Shown one piece after another: positions 46,819-59,378 of a stretch of 64,000 bases of DNA (positions within the stretch are counted from its first letter, which is position 1; each line of letters begins with the position of its first letter). Source of the stretch: Cryptomeria japonica (Eukaryota > Streptophyta > Pinopsida > Cupressales > Cupressaceae); NCBI RefSeq assembly GCF_030272615.1, contig NC_081412.1, forward strand, positions 690,310,083 to 690,374,082. The letters are read 5' to 3'. The notes beneath the pieces are model-generated. The model was given only the letters and a program-made list of their open reading frames with translations. It made no database searches and had not been told where the DNA came from. A program made the translations under genes and the position numbers.

Positions 46819-48330
46819 TTAGGTGTAATACCTCTTAAGATGCATGCTATTCATAGGGTCAAAGATTGGATTTCCCTCCAAGGTAGCCAAATGATAGGCA
46901 CCATTGCCTATGACCCTTGTTATAATGAGAGGACCTAGCCAATTAGGTTCGAATTTCCCTGGCCTTTCTCGTTCTGCTAAGTTCCTTTGATTCTCTTTAA
47001 GTACTAGATCCCTCACTTGAAAGGTTCATGGGAAGACCCTTTTATTATAGCTCTGCCTCAGTCTATTTTGATATCCTTGTAAATGATTGAATGTTATTTG
47101 TCGTTTTTCATCAAGGGTCTCTAGTTCTTGCAACCTGGCTACCCTATAGTCTTCTTCTGATATAATGTTCTATAAGGATACTCTTCGAGATGGTATTTCT
47201 ATTTCAATGGTGAGTATTGCTTCTATACCATAGACCAAGGAATATGGTGTTGCTCCTGTAGGGGTGCACACTCCTGTTTTGTAAGGCCAAAGATCAGGAT
47301 TTAGCTAGAGATGCCAGTCCCATCCTATGTCAGTGACTACTTTCTTAAGAATTTTCAATATTGTTTTATTTGTAGCCTCTGCTTGTCCATTACTTTGTGG
47401 ATAATATGGCGTGGCAAATCTCTATTGTATGTGAAATTTGTCACACAATTCTTTCACTTCTTGGTTTTTAAATGGACGCCCGTTATCTGTAACAAAGCAC
47501 ATTGGAACTCTGTATCTACATATAATGTAGTTGAGCATAAATTTGGATATCTGCTTTCTCGTAGTGTATGTTAAAGGAATTGCCTCAACCCATTTTGTAA
47601 AGTATTCAGTGGCTGTCAAGATAAACTTGTGCCCGTTGGACGAAGTAGGGTTGATTCTACCTACGAGATCTAATCCCCATTGTGAAAATGGCCATGGTGA
47701 TGTGATGGGTTGAAGATCTTGTGCTGGTGCATGAATAAGGTCTCCATGCATTTGGCATTGTTTACACTTTTGTACATACTTGTACGCATCTTTTTCCATG
47801 GTTGGCCAGTAATACTCGGTTCTCAACAATTTCTTTGACAATGGTAGACCACTTTGGTGAGCCCCACAGATTCCATCATGGACTTCATTTAAAGCAAGGT
47901 GTGCTTCATTCTCATCCAAACATCGGAGAAGAGTTCCATCAAAACCCTTTCTATACAGAGTATCAACTATGGTGGTGTATCTAGATGCTTGACGAATAAA
48001 TGTCTTCTTTTGATTTCTGGATAGATCTGGTGACATGTATTGGGTATTCAAATATGTATATATTTCATTGTACCAAGGTGACTCTGGTCCCACAATTGCA
48101 CATACATAGTCTGATAGGGGGGTCTCATATGCAGGTAGCATTAACTGTTCTATGATAAACTCAAACTGAGTTTCATTAGCAGGCATATTCAAAAGAGACC
48201 CTATTGTTGCCATTGCATCTGCTGCCTTGTTTTGTATTCTAGGGATTTCCTCGAAGGTGATTTTGCTAAAGTGCTCTTTGTAATCTTCGACCAACTTCTT
48301 ATAAGGCATGAGTTTGTCATCCTTCGTATT
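46819..48330 (-). pseudogene. Y integrase
   Basis: The His/Cys zinc site (HLALNEVHDGICGAH, CKQCQMHGD) precedes the core. The three catalytic residues are all present: Asp in QWGLDLVGRI (about 47675), Asp in FVTDNGRPF (about 47485), Glu in PQSNGQAEATNK (about 47390). Downstream, the C-terminal domain reads GKFEPNWLGPLIITRVIGNGAY and ends HLKRYYT at a natural stop. Four stops, at about 47420, 47313, 47175 and 47025, fall at Trp or Gln positions. No chromodomain is seen, as expected for Tat. Confidence 0.92.
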
Positions 48331-49100
48331 GTAATCATCATTGACCTGGTTCACAATCAACTGCGAATCACCATAGACCTATAATTCTTATATTTTCCAT
48401 TGCATAGCTATACGAAGTCCTATGAGGAGAGCTTCATATTCTGCCATATTGTTGGTGCATGGGAAATTGATCCTAAATGACTTAGGTATAGAATCCCCTT
48501 GAGGAGTAATGAAGACAATACCTGCTCCGAGTCCGTGATTTGTATATGATCCATCAAAGTACAACTTCCACATTATTGAGGTAGTTAGTGTAAATACGGA
48601 TTCGTCTGGAAAGTCTATCAGCAATGGGTGACTGTCTTGTATAGGAGCTTCTGCTAATTGATTTGCTATGATTTGTCCTTTGGTAGCTTTTCTATCTATG
48701 TATTCTATATCAAACTCACTCAAGATCATAACCCACTTAGCCAATCATCCGGTCAATGTTGCTCTGCTCAACAGGTATTTGAGTGGGTCAAACCGTGCAA
48801 TGAGTTGTACCCTATGACTCAACATGTAGTGTCTGAGCTTTTGGGATGCAAACATTACTACTAAGCAAGCTCTCTCTATGGGTGTGTAATTAAGCTCATA
48901 GCTGATCAGAGTCCTACTTATATAATAAATGGCTCTTTCTTTTCCATTTTTGTCATGATGTGCCAATAGAGCTCCTAGAGCTGAGTTTGTTGCTGATATG
49001 TACAACAATAGAGGTTGTCTTGGAATAGGGGATATTAACACTGGTGTGTTCAAAAGATACTCTTTTAGAGCTTGGAAAGCTTCCTAGAATTGTTCTGTCC
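48331..49100 (-). pseudogene. Y two RNase H domains
   Basis: The gypsy RNase H (49053-48745) reads LLYISATNSALGALLAHHD, YYISRTLISYELNYTPIE and LRHYMLSH. The second, archaeal-type RNase H (about 48580-48300) reads WKLYFDGSYTNHGLGAG, NNMAEYEALLIGLRIAM and VYGDSQLIVNQV, keeping Asp, Glu and Asp of the active site. A short linker (IEYIDRKATKGQIIANQLA) joins them. Stops at 48745 and 48388. In Tat elements the first domain is thought to be impaired and the second to have taken over; here the DAS-like start of the first reads SATN, which fits that idea. Confidence 0.9.
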
Positions 49101-49940
49101 ATTTAAAAATAACTCCTTTCCTAAGTAAATGCTAGAATGGGTGGCACTTATCTACCAATTGTGCTATGAATCTTGTTATGGATTGCAATCTCCCTTGTAA
49201 CCCTCTGAGTTGTTTAAGTGTTGATGGAGGTTGCATATCAATGATTGCCTTGACCTTGGTAGGGTCTATTTCAATTCCTCTGTTTGATACTATAAACCCT
49301 AATAGTTTACCTGCTGTTACTTTAATCTGACATTATATTTCTCCAACCAATCAAATATCTGTGTAAGAACTGCAAGGTGACCTTCTCTGGTTTGTGATTT
49401 AGCTAATATGTCATCCACGTAATCTTCCATTATGTTATGGATCATGTCATGAAATAATGTTGTCATGGCTCTCTGGTATGTTGCGCCAGCATTTTTAAGA
49501 CCAAATGGCATCACATTCCAGTAGTACATTCCCCATGGGCATGTAAAGGCCATTTTATGTTGATCTTTTGGTGCAATTTTAATTTGGTTGTATCCTGAAA
49601 AACCATCCATTAAGGATAACATCTCATTTCTAGCTATTAGGTCAACTATCATGTCGATATTAGGTAGCGGGAAGTCATCCTTAGGGAAAGCTTTATTTAG
49701 ATCTCAAAAATTGGTATAGATTCTGATGCCTCCCGTGGGCTTAGCCATAGGTACCAAGTTTGATATCCATTCTGCGTAGTCAATAGGTCTAATAAAACCT
49801 ACTTCCAACAACTTTTGTAATTCTTTTTTAACCAGTAATGCGATACTTGGATGCATTTTTCTCAATTTTTGCTTGTAAGGTTTAACTCTTGGTGTCAATG
49901 GTAAATGATGCAACACTAATTTAGAATCTAAGCCTAACAT
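49101..49940 (-). pseudogene. Y reverse transcriptase
   Basis: Gypsy RT with LVPMAKPTGGIRIYTNF, LSLMDGFSGYNQIKIA (first Asp), MAFTCPWGMYYWNVMPFGLKNAGATYQ and the active site YVDDILAKS (about 49425-49400), all intact. The segment 49940-49317 is in a different frame from gag and integrase. One shift lies near a run of seven T on the coding strand at about 49983; the second comes with a small deletion near 49320, where about eight residues expected before VTAGKLLGF are missing. An in-frame stop (TAG 49704) interrupts the start. Confidence 0.9.
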
Positions 49941-52075
49941 GTCTGAATAGGACCAAGCAAAGTTGATAGGTTGTTGTTTGAAAAAAATGGATGAATCTGT
50001 CTTTTTCTTCTTTGCTCAATGATTTTGCCAGATGGATGTTATGTACAAATTCCCCTTCTGCTATGTTTACTTCTTCTGTTTCCTCTGTAAGTAATGTTGA
50101 ACTTTCTCTTTCCATAGGAAGATTACCCAAATCACTTTTTTCGTTATGGGTAGTTTGATTGTTATCTTCTGTTTGAGAAGTACTTTCTTCTCCAAAGTAT
50201 GTCATTCTATTTAGGTCTATAGAAAACCTTGCTTTATGATCACCTTGTGGAAATCCTTCTCTGACTCCTAGAAATTTTGAAATTGCTTCGTCGTTTTCAA
50301 ACCAATCCAGCGTTGGTTTTAATTCTTGCCCCCAATCAATCAAGTGTGAATGTACTAGGGGTAAATCATTATTCTCTTTTGTAGTAGAGTCTGATAACAT
50401 GAAGACTTGATTGTTTGATATTACACTTTCTGGTGGGGTAGAATCATGGAGTGATAAGAATTCATAGTCATGAGAATTTGTCTCACTGTCAATATATGTT
50501 TCATCATATGGGCTATCATCACTTATTTCTTCTTGTTCCTGTCCCTGATTCCATTGTAGATTGATTGGTCTTCTTTGTACATTAGTGACTCTTCTTAAGC
50601 CAGGTATAAGCCTTTGCAATCTTTCCTCATCTATTTCGTTAGGTTGAGCCCGAGTTGCCTCTCTTGGTAGAAGTAGTGACAATAACCATGGGTGGGATTC
50701 AGGTGGTGGGGGTAATCCTGCATCTGTTGCCACATTAGCTTGTACTATTGTGTCAATAACTGCATCATTTTGTAACTCTATGGTAAGTTCTTGCAAGAGT
50801 TGTCTCATGTCTTCCCCCTCTGATTCTGTGCTAGGTGATGTAGGTTCCTGATTGCCTGTTTGAGATGAAGATGGAAGAGCCTGTGTGGACAAATTCCTTT
50901 GTGATATGTAATCTAATGGTTTGCTTGGTCGATTTAGTATATCAAGGGTACGTTGTCTGGCTTGTGTGATATTTTGTACATGCTTGTATCCCAATCCTTG
51001 ATTTCCTGGATTATCATTAGGAACAACAGGTTCTAGTCTTCCTTATTTTTGTCACCCCAAGCCTATGGTACCATCATATCCATGTCTTTGGAGTATTTTG
51101 AATCCATTGTCGTATTGATCTATATGTATTCTGGGTGTTGTCATATGATCTTCTTCTCTATATATCCAATGGTTAACATCTTCATTCAAGGATTCTTCCT
51201 CTTAGTCTCCCCATCTAATGAAAGAGCATGAGTATGAGTATTTGACAATTTCTTTTCCTTTGTCTTTCTTTTGTACTGTAGTATGAGGTCTCCCAAAGGA
51301 CTTACGAGAAAGAGATAATTGTTTCCCATTTGAAGTGTTTGCAATAGAGTACCCTCCACAACCCATATCTTTTATTTGTAAGGAGGATGTCATAGGCATA
51401 TCTTTTTGTGTTTATGTGATCTTTAACGTTTCCAACTGTGTAGTGAGAGGTGCAGCCTGATTGATAGGTACCTGGTTATCTACACTATCTTTTAGATAAT
51501 TACAATGTCAGAATGGATTTGGATCGCCCTTTATGGTAATTTCAATACCATTGTATGGAAATTTGACACACTGATGAAATGTGGATGGTACTGCTTGCAT
51601 GGTGTGGATCCATGGGTGGCCCAATAACATGTTATATCCCAGTTCTCTGTCCAAGACTTGAAAAACAACCTCTGTCGTTATTGGTCCTATTTGTATAGGT
51701 AATGTTACAATGCCTTTAGATGGACATTCTTCATCATTGTAAGCCTTGATGTTTATCCTTTTGGAGGAATCAATGTGAAGTTCAGAATATCCTAATGCTT
51801 TGACTAGCTTTAATGTACAAATGTTCAGACCAGCTCCCCCATCTATAAGTACTCTTTTGATCCTTTTCTTGTGAATGTAAGCTTCTAGATGTAGTGGGTC
51901 ATTATGAAGCATTTTATCACTAGGAATATATTGCTCTGTAAATGCAATATGCGTACCTTGTGTCAGATTTCCTACCATAGATTGAAAGGCACATTCATCT
52001 ATATCTCTGTCTACTACTGAATCTCGGAGTGCTTTGTCCATTATAGCTCTATGATTGGGTGAAATACACATTAGT
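49941..52075 (-). pseudogene. Y protease with G-patch and variable linker
   Basis: The retroviral-type aspartic protease core is seen at 52071-51508: KRVLIDGGAGLNICTL holds the D-G-G version of the catalytic triplet, and NMLLGHPWIHTMQAVPS matches the C-terminal LG.PW block. Further on, GFKILQRHGYDGTIGLG (about 51112-51056) and GNQGLGYK (about 51010-50985) form a G-patch, a glycine-rich nucleic-acid-binding motif found beside protease in some plant Tat and some retroviral polyproteins. A long acidic, Ser/Thr-rich linker (50990-50000) leads to the RT. Four stops interrupt it. Confidence 0.85.
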
Positions 52076-52479
52076 TTGAATAAGGATATTTGTGCCTGAT
52101 TTTTCTTAAGCTGGTCAACTACATTGTAAGTCCCTACTGCTGGTGGATGATTTTGTGGTATCCCTTGTAAGGTTACCTTTGACCTTCGAGTAACGACTGC
52201 ACAGTCTCTGTCTCTGGGAGTAATTGTGATTGTAGCAATTGTATCATTGGTATCATAAGTTGTTTTATCTAGATTTATATTAAATCCTTCTTCATAATCC
52301 TAATGTGTATGTTTGACATTCATAATATGTTCAATGAGTCCATCTTCAAACCAATCTGAGTGAGATGGTTGATCCTACCCCCAGTCTTGGAAATAAAGAT
52401 TCATATCTTCATCATACTTTGGTCCTTCAGATATCATGAAAATTTGGTTGTCATCTTTATGAGTGTCTTGATATTGGTC

Positions 52480-54402
52480 TTCCTAATCAGATGTTTCTGG
52501 TGAATCTTTGTTTGTCGTATCTCCTGAACTAATGGCATGAATAGTGTAATCGTAGGAGACTTTCATGTAGTTAGCCATGTTGTCTTGGGTACCTGATGTA
52601 GTTTCTTTTCCCTTGTCATGCTTGACAAATGGATCCTTAAAAATCATATGATTTGTGTTTGTTGAGGTCTTATCCATATCAATTGTGATGTCCCCTTGGT
52701 CTATCATATCTTGGACCAAGTTTTTTAGTTTGTAGCAACTTGCTGTTTTGTGGCCTTTAGTCCTATGATAATCATAGAAATCATTGTCATTCCACCATGT
52801 AGGTTTGAACGGACCTGGTTCATATACTCTTACCTCAGGTAGAGTGATCATGTTTGTCTGTATTAACTTTTTGAGTGCCGACTCAATAGGTTCTCCTAAA
52901 GGAGTGTAATTTCTTCTTGGAGTGTTTACCCTAGGGTATCTTGTGTTCATATTTTGCATAGCATTTACATTGGTGTTATTCCCAGTATGTGGATTTTTTG
53001 ATTAACTCATTCCAAATGATAAAATGGGTTGGGTTCTATTTATAGTTCTAGCGTCTACAACACCATCATTGGTCATGTTTTTGTTTTTTGACCAAAACTT
53101 AGATTTGTCACTATTGTTTGTGTTGCCATAATTAATTAGACCTTGTTCTATCAAGCCCTTCTCACATTTGAGAGCCTTTTCTATGATTTGTTTGAATGTG
53201 GTAAGGCACTGCATTTGTATTGGATACTTAATTTTTGGAATCAAGTTTTCTGTAAACATATCCACTTGCTCTGTTTCTGGGATAACTATCTTGCATCTTC
53301 TGTAGAGAGCCCTCCATCATTGTATGAAGGATGCAAATGTTTCATTCTCGTATTGCTTAGCTGCACATAAATCCATCAAAGTAACTGGGGTGTCAATGTT
53401 GTGTGAGAAGTTTGCAATAAATTGTTCAACTAATTCTCCCCATGACATGATGGTTGGTGGTAGATGTGAAAACCACTCTAAAGCCGGACCTCCCAGACTT
53501 TTAGGGAATAGTCTCATTAGATAAGTATCTTCCAAGGAAACTTCTATACATGCCATAAAAAATTCTCTGATATGATCTCTAGGATCACCCTTCCCTCAGT
53601 ATCTATCAAATTTTGGTGTTTCAAATTATTGTGGGAAAGGTGGCATGTATATTGTGTAATCAAATGGATAAGGACGTAAGTCCTGCATTGTGTAGCTCTT
53701 TTTGTCAGTACCAGTTTGCATGGTCATCATCTGTTGTTGCAAACTCTGTATTTGTTGTGTCAAAATATCGGTTGATGTCAAAGGTATACCTTGTGTGTTT
53801 GTATGTCCCACAAAAGGATTCATGGTTGCATAACTAGGAGGTTGTTGGAATGTACCAAGATTATAACTTTGTGTGTTGTGTGTTCCCGTAGGTACTATAA
53901 AATAGGCGATATGTGAACCCATGTTTGGTTGACTTGTACCTATTGTATTGGTAGTACCTGGGTTTGGATTTTGATAACCATATGTGGATCCCATAGAATA
54001 GGAAATTGGAGGTTGGTTTACACTTGTCGCTTTCATTTGAATAGGTGTTGAGATACTTGACATTATCGGTAGGATCTATGATGGTATACTAGCATTGATC
54101 ACTGAAGATGTCACGCTTGTTTGAAAGTTTGTACTTGTGTTGACATTTGTTGGAAGAGGTACGTTTTGAGGAAGACTAGAGGTCGTTGCTTGTATTTGCA
54201 TCAAGGGTAATGTTTGATTGCTATCTTGACCTAAAGTTTTTCCTAGTGGTAAAATCTTTGTGACATCAAAATCCTCAAGTAATTTTGCCCCATTTTGTAT
54301 TAACAGTGAAAGATACTTGTCCCGATCACTATGTATAAGTGCATCTAGGATCATGAGGACATGCGGGTCTTGCTTTGCGGGCTCAATTTCTTCTTTTTTC
54401 AA
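52480..54402 (-). pseudogene. Y Gag
   Basis: One frame with three or four stops. The Gln/Pro/Thr-rich N-terminus (54402-53650) has a Q-rich helix (LTQQIQSLQQQMMTMQ). The retrotransposon Gag domain follows: DPRDHIREFFMACIEVS, SLGGPALEWFSHLP, LVEQFIANFSHN (53610-53390), RALYRRCKIVIPETEQ (about 53310-53260). The knuckle-like block FYDYHRTKGHKTASCYKLK (about 52775-52720) is a variant CX2H type with the first Cys read as Tyr. The start codon is uncertain: the first in-frame codon used here is TTG, and the frame may begin upstream. Confidence 0.85.
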
Positions 54403-54984
54403 ATGTTGTAATTTTTTTTATGGTGGACATTGTCTATGTACCTGAGTGTTGACCTGTTGACATGTCCATGTTCCAAGTAGGGTTTATAGACTGTGTGTTG
54501 TTCGGGTCCATTATTCCTTTTGCTTTCTGGGACCTTGTGACGGGCATCTAAAAATGTCCTATATGATGATGGTTTTATGCAAGATGATGAACTAACACTA
54601 GACAATAGACATAAATATGAGGTATGCAATACTATACTAGACCCTCTATTGAGGATTTTGATGTGAGACCTTTTTAGCCTTTCTAGCTTTCTCTAATGCA
54701 AGTCTTTCCATTTGTTGATGAAGTTGTTTGGCCTCAATCTCTCTATCAATCTTATGGGCAATCCTAGACTCAATATCTATCTCATATATAACTCCCATAT
54801 ATTGGGGTGCGCTTCTTCTTAAATCCCAAGCTAAGTTAGCTAGAACATCAATGATTTCTCATTGACTGCCGTTTGGAACTAGATTAGGTTGCTCAAAGGG
54901 GAGCAAGCCATCGCCTGGGAGACCCATGAAGGCACATGCTATGGACTTATAAATGATAATTGACTTAGACATATATGAGGACAA

Positions 54985-55215
54985 TAATGCAAAAAACTTA
55001 GGGGGATAATGAGAATGTAAAGATGGGACTTATGCAAAAGACTTAGGATGATAATGAGGACGTAACATGGGACTATGCAAAAAGACTTAGGATGATAATG
55101 AGGACGTAAAATGGGACTATATAAAAGACTTAGGATGATAATGAGGACGTAAAATGGGACTATGCAAAAGACTTAGGATGATAATGAGGACGTAAAATCG
55201 GACTATGCCTAAGAT
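54985..55215 (-). repeat. Tandem repeat, 43-44 bp period, in Y leader
   Basis: GACTTAGGATGATAATGAGG recurs at 55040, 55084, 55127 and 55170, with a degraded unit before. Confidence 0.9.
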
Positions 55216-56214
55216 CACAAGTATGTAAGGACATTTTGAGAATCAGTTTCAAAATGGACTTTGTTTTTGGTAATTTTGTGTGTAAGACAATGTTTTGTAG
55301 TTTTCCAAATCTAAGAACAATGGTTGGTAGGTATGTATAGCTGATTGACTCAATTTTCATACAATCTTGAAAAATTCAGAGATACATAGGATAGGGCCTG
55401 AAATAGCCCAAGGGACTGACTCAATACTGGTCTATCACAATGATACATAAAAAAAGCATGGAAAACAGTCTTAGGCTGGATATTGGACACCATTCAGTGA
55501 GGCCCTTACAATAAAATACTGAAACAAAATGAACAGATAGAGAGTCTGGTAGCACTGGCTCCACTCCATAGCACACACTTCTTGGGCATGCCAGTCTCTC
55601 TTACCCTGAAGATCCGAAGATCTTTTAGAAGAGGTATTCCTGGATCATAGTGTAAGGTACATGAAGGGTATCTATGGGGTACGATCCGCACTCCCGGAAC
55701 CACTGAATGTAGGATTTTTGGCAACTAATTTGGTTCTTAGTATTAGGTTTCGAGGGGTCTCGATCCAATGATGGATTCTTAGAGCAAGCCACTTAAGACT
55801 TTAATTGAGCTTATCAGTACATGGAAGGCCCCCACATACGTCCAATTCACTCAACACTCTAGTCGCCTGACCAATATATTTATATAGCGGCTCGAAAAAC
55901 CCACTCGAGAGTATGCTGGGAGAGATGATATCTCCAACGCATCCCAATTAGAAGAACCTTTGTGGGGTGATGAAATCCCCAATCAAAGATACCCCTCACT
56001 ACATAGAACAAAAAGAAAATTTGGATGTCGTTGTCACCTTCCTTCTTTCTCCCTTAGGCCCGATGGTAGGTAGAAAGTTAGTTAGTGCAATAGTAGGTCC
56101 ACCCCAGACACAATGAAAAGTTCTTTTCCTTTAAGAAAATGAAAAATGATTTAATCTAATGTAGCCTGATTCATGTTCTTTTTATAGCCCAAATTTAGGT
56201 GTTAGATCCACATG

Positions 56215-56475
56215 TGCATGTCAATTTTAAACACCAAATCCAAGAATGAAGGCATACATGTCAATTTTAACCATTTGTTTGATTTTTAAGCACCAAAAAC
56301 CAAGTGTGAGATACATGCATGTCAATTTTAGCCCATGTTAATTTTAAGCACCAACAACAAAGTGTGAGATTATCCATGCATGTCAATTTTAACTGTTGTT
56401 GATTTTAAGCACTAAAAATTGAAGTGTGAGATTTATTTATGCATGTCAATTTTAACTGTTGTGAGATGTGCATGC
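56215..56475 (-). repeat. Tandem repeat, ~61 bp period, in Y leader
   Basis: TCAATTTTA starts at 56221, 56261, 56322, 56383 and 56446, with GTGTGAGAT and TTTTAAGCAC conserved between. Confidence 0.88.
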
Positions 56476-56579
56476 AAAATTACTAATCTAATCCTCTCTG
56501 TCAATCCACCAAAGGCTGCAAATAGAAGATTAGTAGTAAAATAAACCAACAGAAAACAAAAACTGAAAACCTAACAGAG

Positions 56580-57270
56580 GTGATTGTGTAATACTACTTG
56601 AGCGATTGCGTGATACTTACTGAGCGAATGCATGAATCTAATAGAGCGAATGTGTAAATCTGATAGAGTGAATGCATGACTTTATCTACTCGATTGCATA
56701 TCAGTAATAGGTCGATTGCATGATAGAATATAGAAAACAACAAAAATTAGAAAAAGAAAAACAAGAAAACTAAACCCAAACAGGAACCTGCAAAACCAAT
56801 TGTGAAGCCCTAGCCAAATCCCTCATCATCCATTCAATATTGATTAGATCATATTTAACTATATAAGAAAAAACTAGGCTATTATATCCGTCTAAGGCCA
56901 GTTGTTCTTCCGAATCCTGTACCAATTTTTCTGCTTGGAGAAATTTTTGATATCGTTTAGCTTCCCTCCTTTGTTGCTTCATCTTTCTCACACCTGAAAT
57001 TTTGAATTGAACTTTTCTTGCCATAAACTTTTGTTAATCAAATCCTAAAATAAAAGAGTACTTTTGATTCCTGATTAACCAAATCTAAGACATAATTATA
57101 CAGAATTAATAACAGACAGAAGAAAAATAAAACAACAATTAACCCTGAGGATGTGTGACCCAGAAAGGGCGATTGCATGATCAAGACAATATGATTGTGT
57201 GACCCTGTCTAGTCGAATGCATGACCCCGAAGGCTTGAATGCACGATTCTGTCTATGCAATTGCGTGATG
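56580..57270 (-). repeat. GAATGCATGA-type short repeats in Y leader, two clusters
   Basis: Units of about 22-30 bp with GCGAATGCATGA or CGATTGCATGA occur at 56590-56735 and again at 57160-57268. The 84-codon ORF lies between the clusters. Confidence 0.75.
56770..57024 (-). CDS. Small leader ORF in Y (84 codons), unknown
   Basis: ATG at 57024, stop at 56770, about 350 bases after the primer site. The first 45 residues are very basic and helical (VRKMKQQRREAKRYQKFLQ), and the rest is acidic to hydrophobic. It is uninterrupted in an element where other frames are broken. It might be a short upstream ORF or an N-terminal exon of gag. I recognise no family, and chance is possible. Confidence 0.35.
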   Translation of the reverse strand: MARKVQFKISGVRKMKQQRREAKRYQKFLQAEKLVQDSEEQLALDGYNSLVFSYIVKYDLINIEWMMRDLARASQLVLQVPVWV

Positions 57271-57376
57271 GAAAATCCTTTCTCAAAATTTGTGCAACCT
57301 GCAAAAAAAATAAAAAATCCACACAATCTGCAAAAATCAAACAGAACACAGAAAAAAGGTTAAATTGTTGTTACTT

Positions 57377-57392
57377 CACGTCGGGTTCACCA
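57377..57392 (-). other. Primer binding site of Y
   Basis: Element strand TGGTGAACCCGACGTG, directly inside the LTR; same site as X apart from one CpG-type change. Confidence 0.75.
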
Positions 57393-57395
57393 AAA

Positions 57396-58554
57396 TGTAA
57401 AGCATGCTAGAATTCATCTTAAAGCTATCAATTAGAAACACTAGGGAAATCACAAATCCCTGTCTAATTAATAAATCTAACAAACTAGACAATGAAATAA
57501 TGCAATCATCAAGCAAAACAAGAATTAAGAATGAAATCAATTCAAATAAAACTCCCTATTCCCAAGATGTGCATATTGCTTCCATTGCTCTTCTTCTCTT
57601 CATGGTATGATGGCTCTCAGATATTGCACTGGTAACCTGCAAGTGGCACAAAGATTCGAAGTTCGTGATTGTTGAAAATGGAGATTGGATGCTCAATTTA
57701 TAGAAAATTGGAGAAGATTGATTGAAAGGTGGAACAAAATGATCAAGAGGTGTGAACTTAGGTGAGCTCAAATGCAATTTGATAGTTGAACTGCTGATTG
57801 TAGGAGTGAAACTCAATAGATTGAATAGATTAAAGGAGTCAACTGATTGATGAAAGAGTTAACTGAAGGAAGAAAAAGAATGATTGGAGGAAATAAAGAG
57901 GATGACACAGAGAGCTAAATTTAGAAAAAGCTAACTAAATGATGGAAATAGAAGTTGGAGAGATAAATGATTTAATTAATTAATTGATTTAATTAATTAA
58001 TTAATTTAGCATGTGCTTGCATTTAGATTTAAATTATTAATTTAATCCTTGCATGAGATATTATTCAAATAATTGAATTTATTAATTCAATTTAGCATTT
58101 GAATATATTTAGAACTTGACTTTGATTTTCAATTTGGTTTTTGAAATCATGCACATGTATTTGAATTTGGAAGAAATTAGAAGAATATGAAATTAAATGA
58201 AATTAGAATTTGAGGATTTGGAATTGGAAGAATTAATTAGTTAATTAAATAATTTAAAGAAACTATTTAATTATTTTAGAAATAGAATTTAATTAAATAA
58301 TAAAGATTATTTAAATTGGGAAATTAATCAGAATTAATTAAATAATAAATATTTAATTAATATTTAGAAAATGATTAAAATGATTAAATGATGAAAGAAT
58401 AGGAAATAGAATAATTAATAAGATGATGAGGAAATATGAAATTAGAAGAATTTAGAAGAATAAGTTTAATTGACTTAATTAAATAATAAAGATTATTTAA
58501 TCAATTAGAGGAATAATTAGTACATGATCAATGAGACATTTTTAGGTGTCTATA
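57396..58554 (-). repeat. 5' LTR of Y
   Basis: Inverted homologue of 40494-41778, about 125 bp shorter because part of an AT-rich repeat is missing. Outer end TATAGACACC on the element strand; both outer ends of X and Y abut ATATA. Confidence 0.87.
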
Positions 58555-59100
58555 ATATATATAAACCATATACATTAAAAATAAAATTATGTACATTAAT
58601 AATATTGAATGATGATTTTGTATTAAAACATATATATTAATGGTTAACCCATTATATCCTAAATTCACCAAACTCGATAACCACCCATTAAATGGTGGCC
58701 CGAATAGTCTCTAAGACAAGACACTATATGAAGCGGTGCACTTTGGGAAAGGAACAAAAGGGTTGACAGTCAACAACCATTCAAAAGTGGTGCTGCCATT
58801 AAGGGGAAACATCGTGACTTTTCACCACGATATGAAGGAAGGTTAAATACTCCCCTCCTGATGCCAATCGGGGGAGAGAGGGGAGATAGCGAAGAAGCAA
58901 GAATAAAGGAGAGCATAGAGGGAGTTTTTTAGTCAGCTAGCAGTGATAGAGGACATGGAAGAGAGGGAGTTAGGAGGACTACAAACAACCCCTGCCAATT
59001 AGGGACTGCAAACTATAGGCTGCAGATCACGAACATGTAAGAGGGTTAATGATCATAAGGTATATGCGTGTGGATGTCTATGCCACACACACACATATAT

Positions 59101-59196
59101 AATAATGAATATCTCTGAATATAGGTTAAAAAATATTTTTGAATATATGTTAAAGAATATTTCCGAATATATGTTAAAGAATATTTACGAATATAT
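59101..59196. repeat. Tandem repeat, 24-bp period, four units
   Basis: GTTAAAGAATATTT-containing units start at 59125, 59149 and 59173, with a diverged unit before. Confidence 0.85.
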
Positions 59197-59378
59197 ATAT
59201 TACTGAATGTTTACTTATATGTACGTGGCAATAAATATAGGTATCCATGCAGAATATTTATGTATATCTAGGATCAATAAAGAGGATTAAAAAGTATGTA
59301 AATGTAAACATAAATTATGAAATGGAAAATGATAATGAATTATAAAATATAATATGAATAATGTGACTATATGATGGA

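Larger units (their letters stand above)
46819..58554 (-). mobile_element. Ty3/gypsy element Y, Tat lineage, no 3' LTR seen
   Basis: Minus strand: 5' LTR, primer site, long leader, gag, protease with G-patch, RT, two RNase H domains, integrase. The second, archaeal-type RNase H after the gypsy RNase H is the hallmark of plant Tat elements. The polyprotein stays in one frame except for a shifted RT segment (49940-49317). Integration on the left is undefined because no 3' LTR was found after pol. Confidence 0.9.

Noticed and set aside
54985-55215. CRISPR-like array
   Set aside because: Units are contiguous tandem repeats without unique spacers, in a plant retrotransposon.
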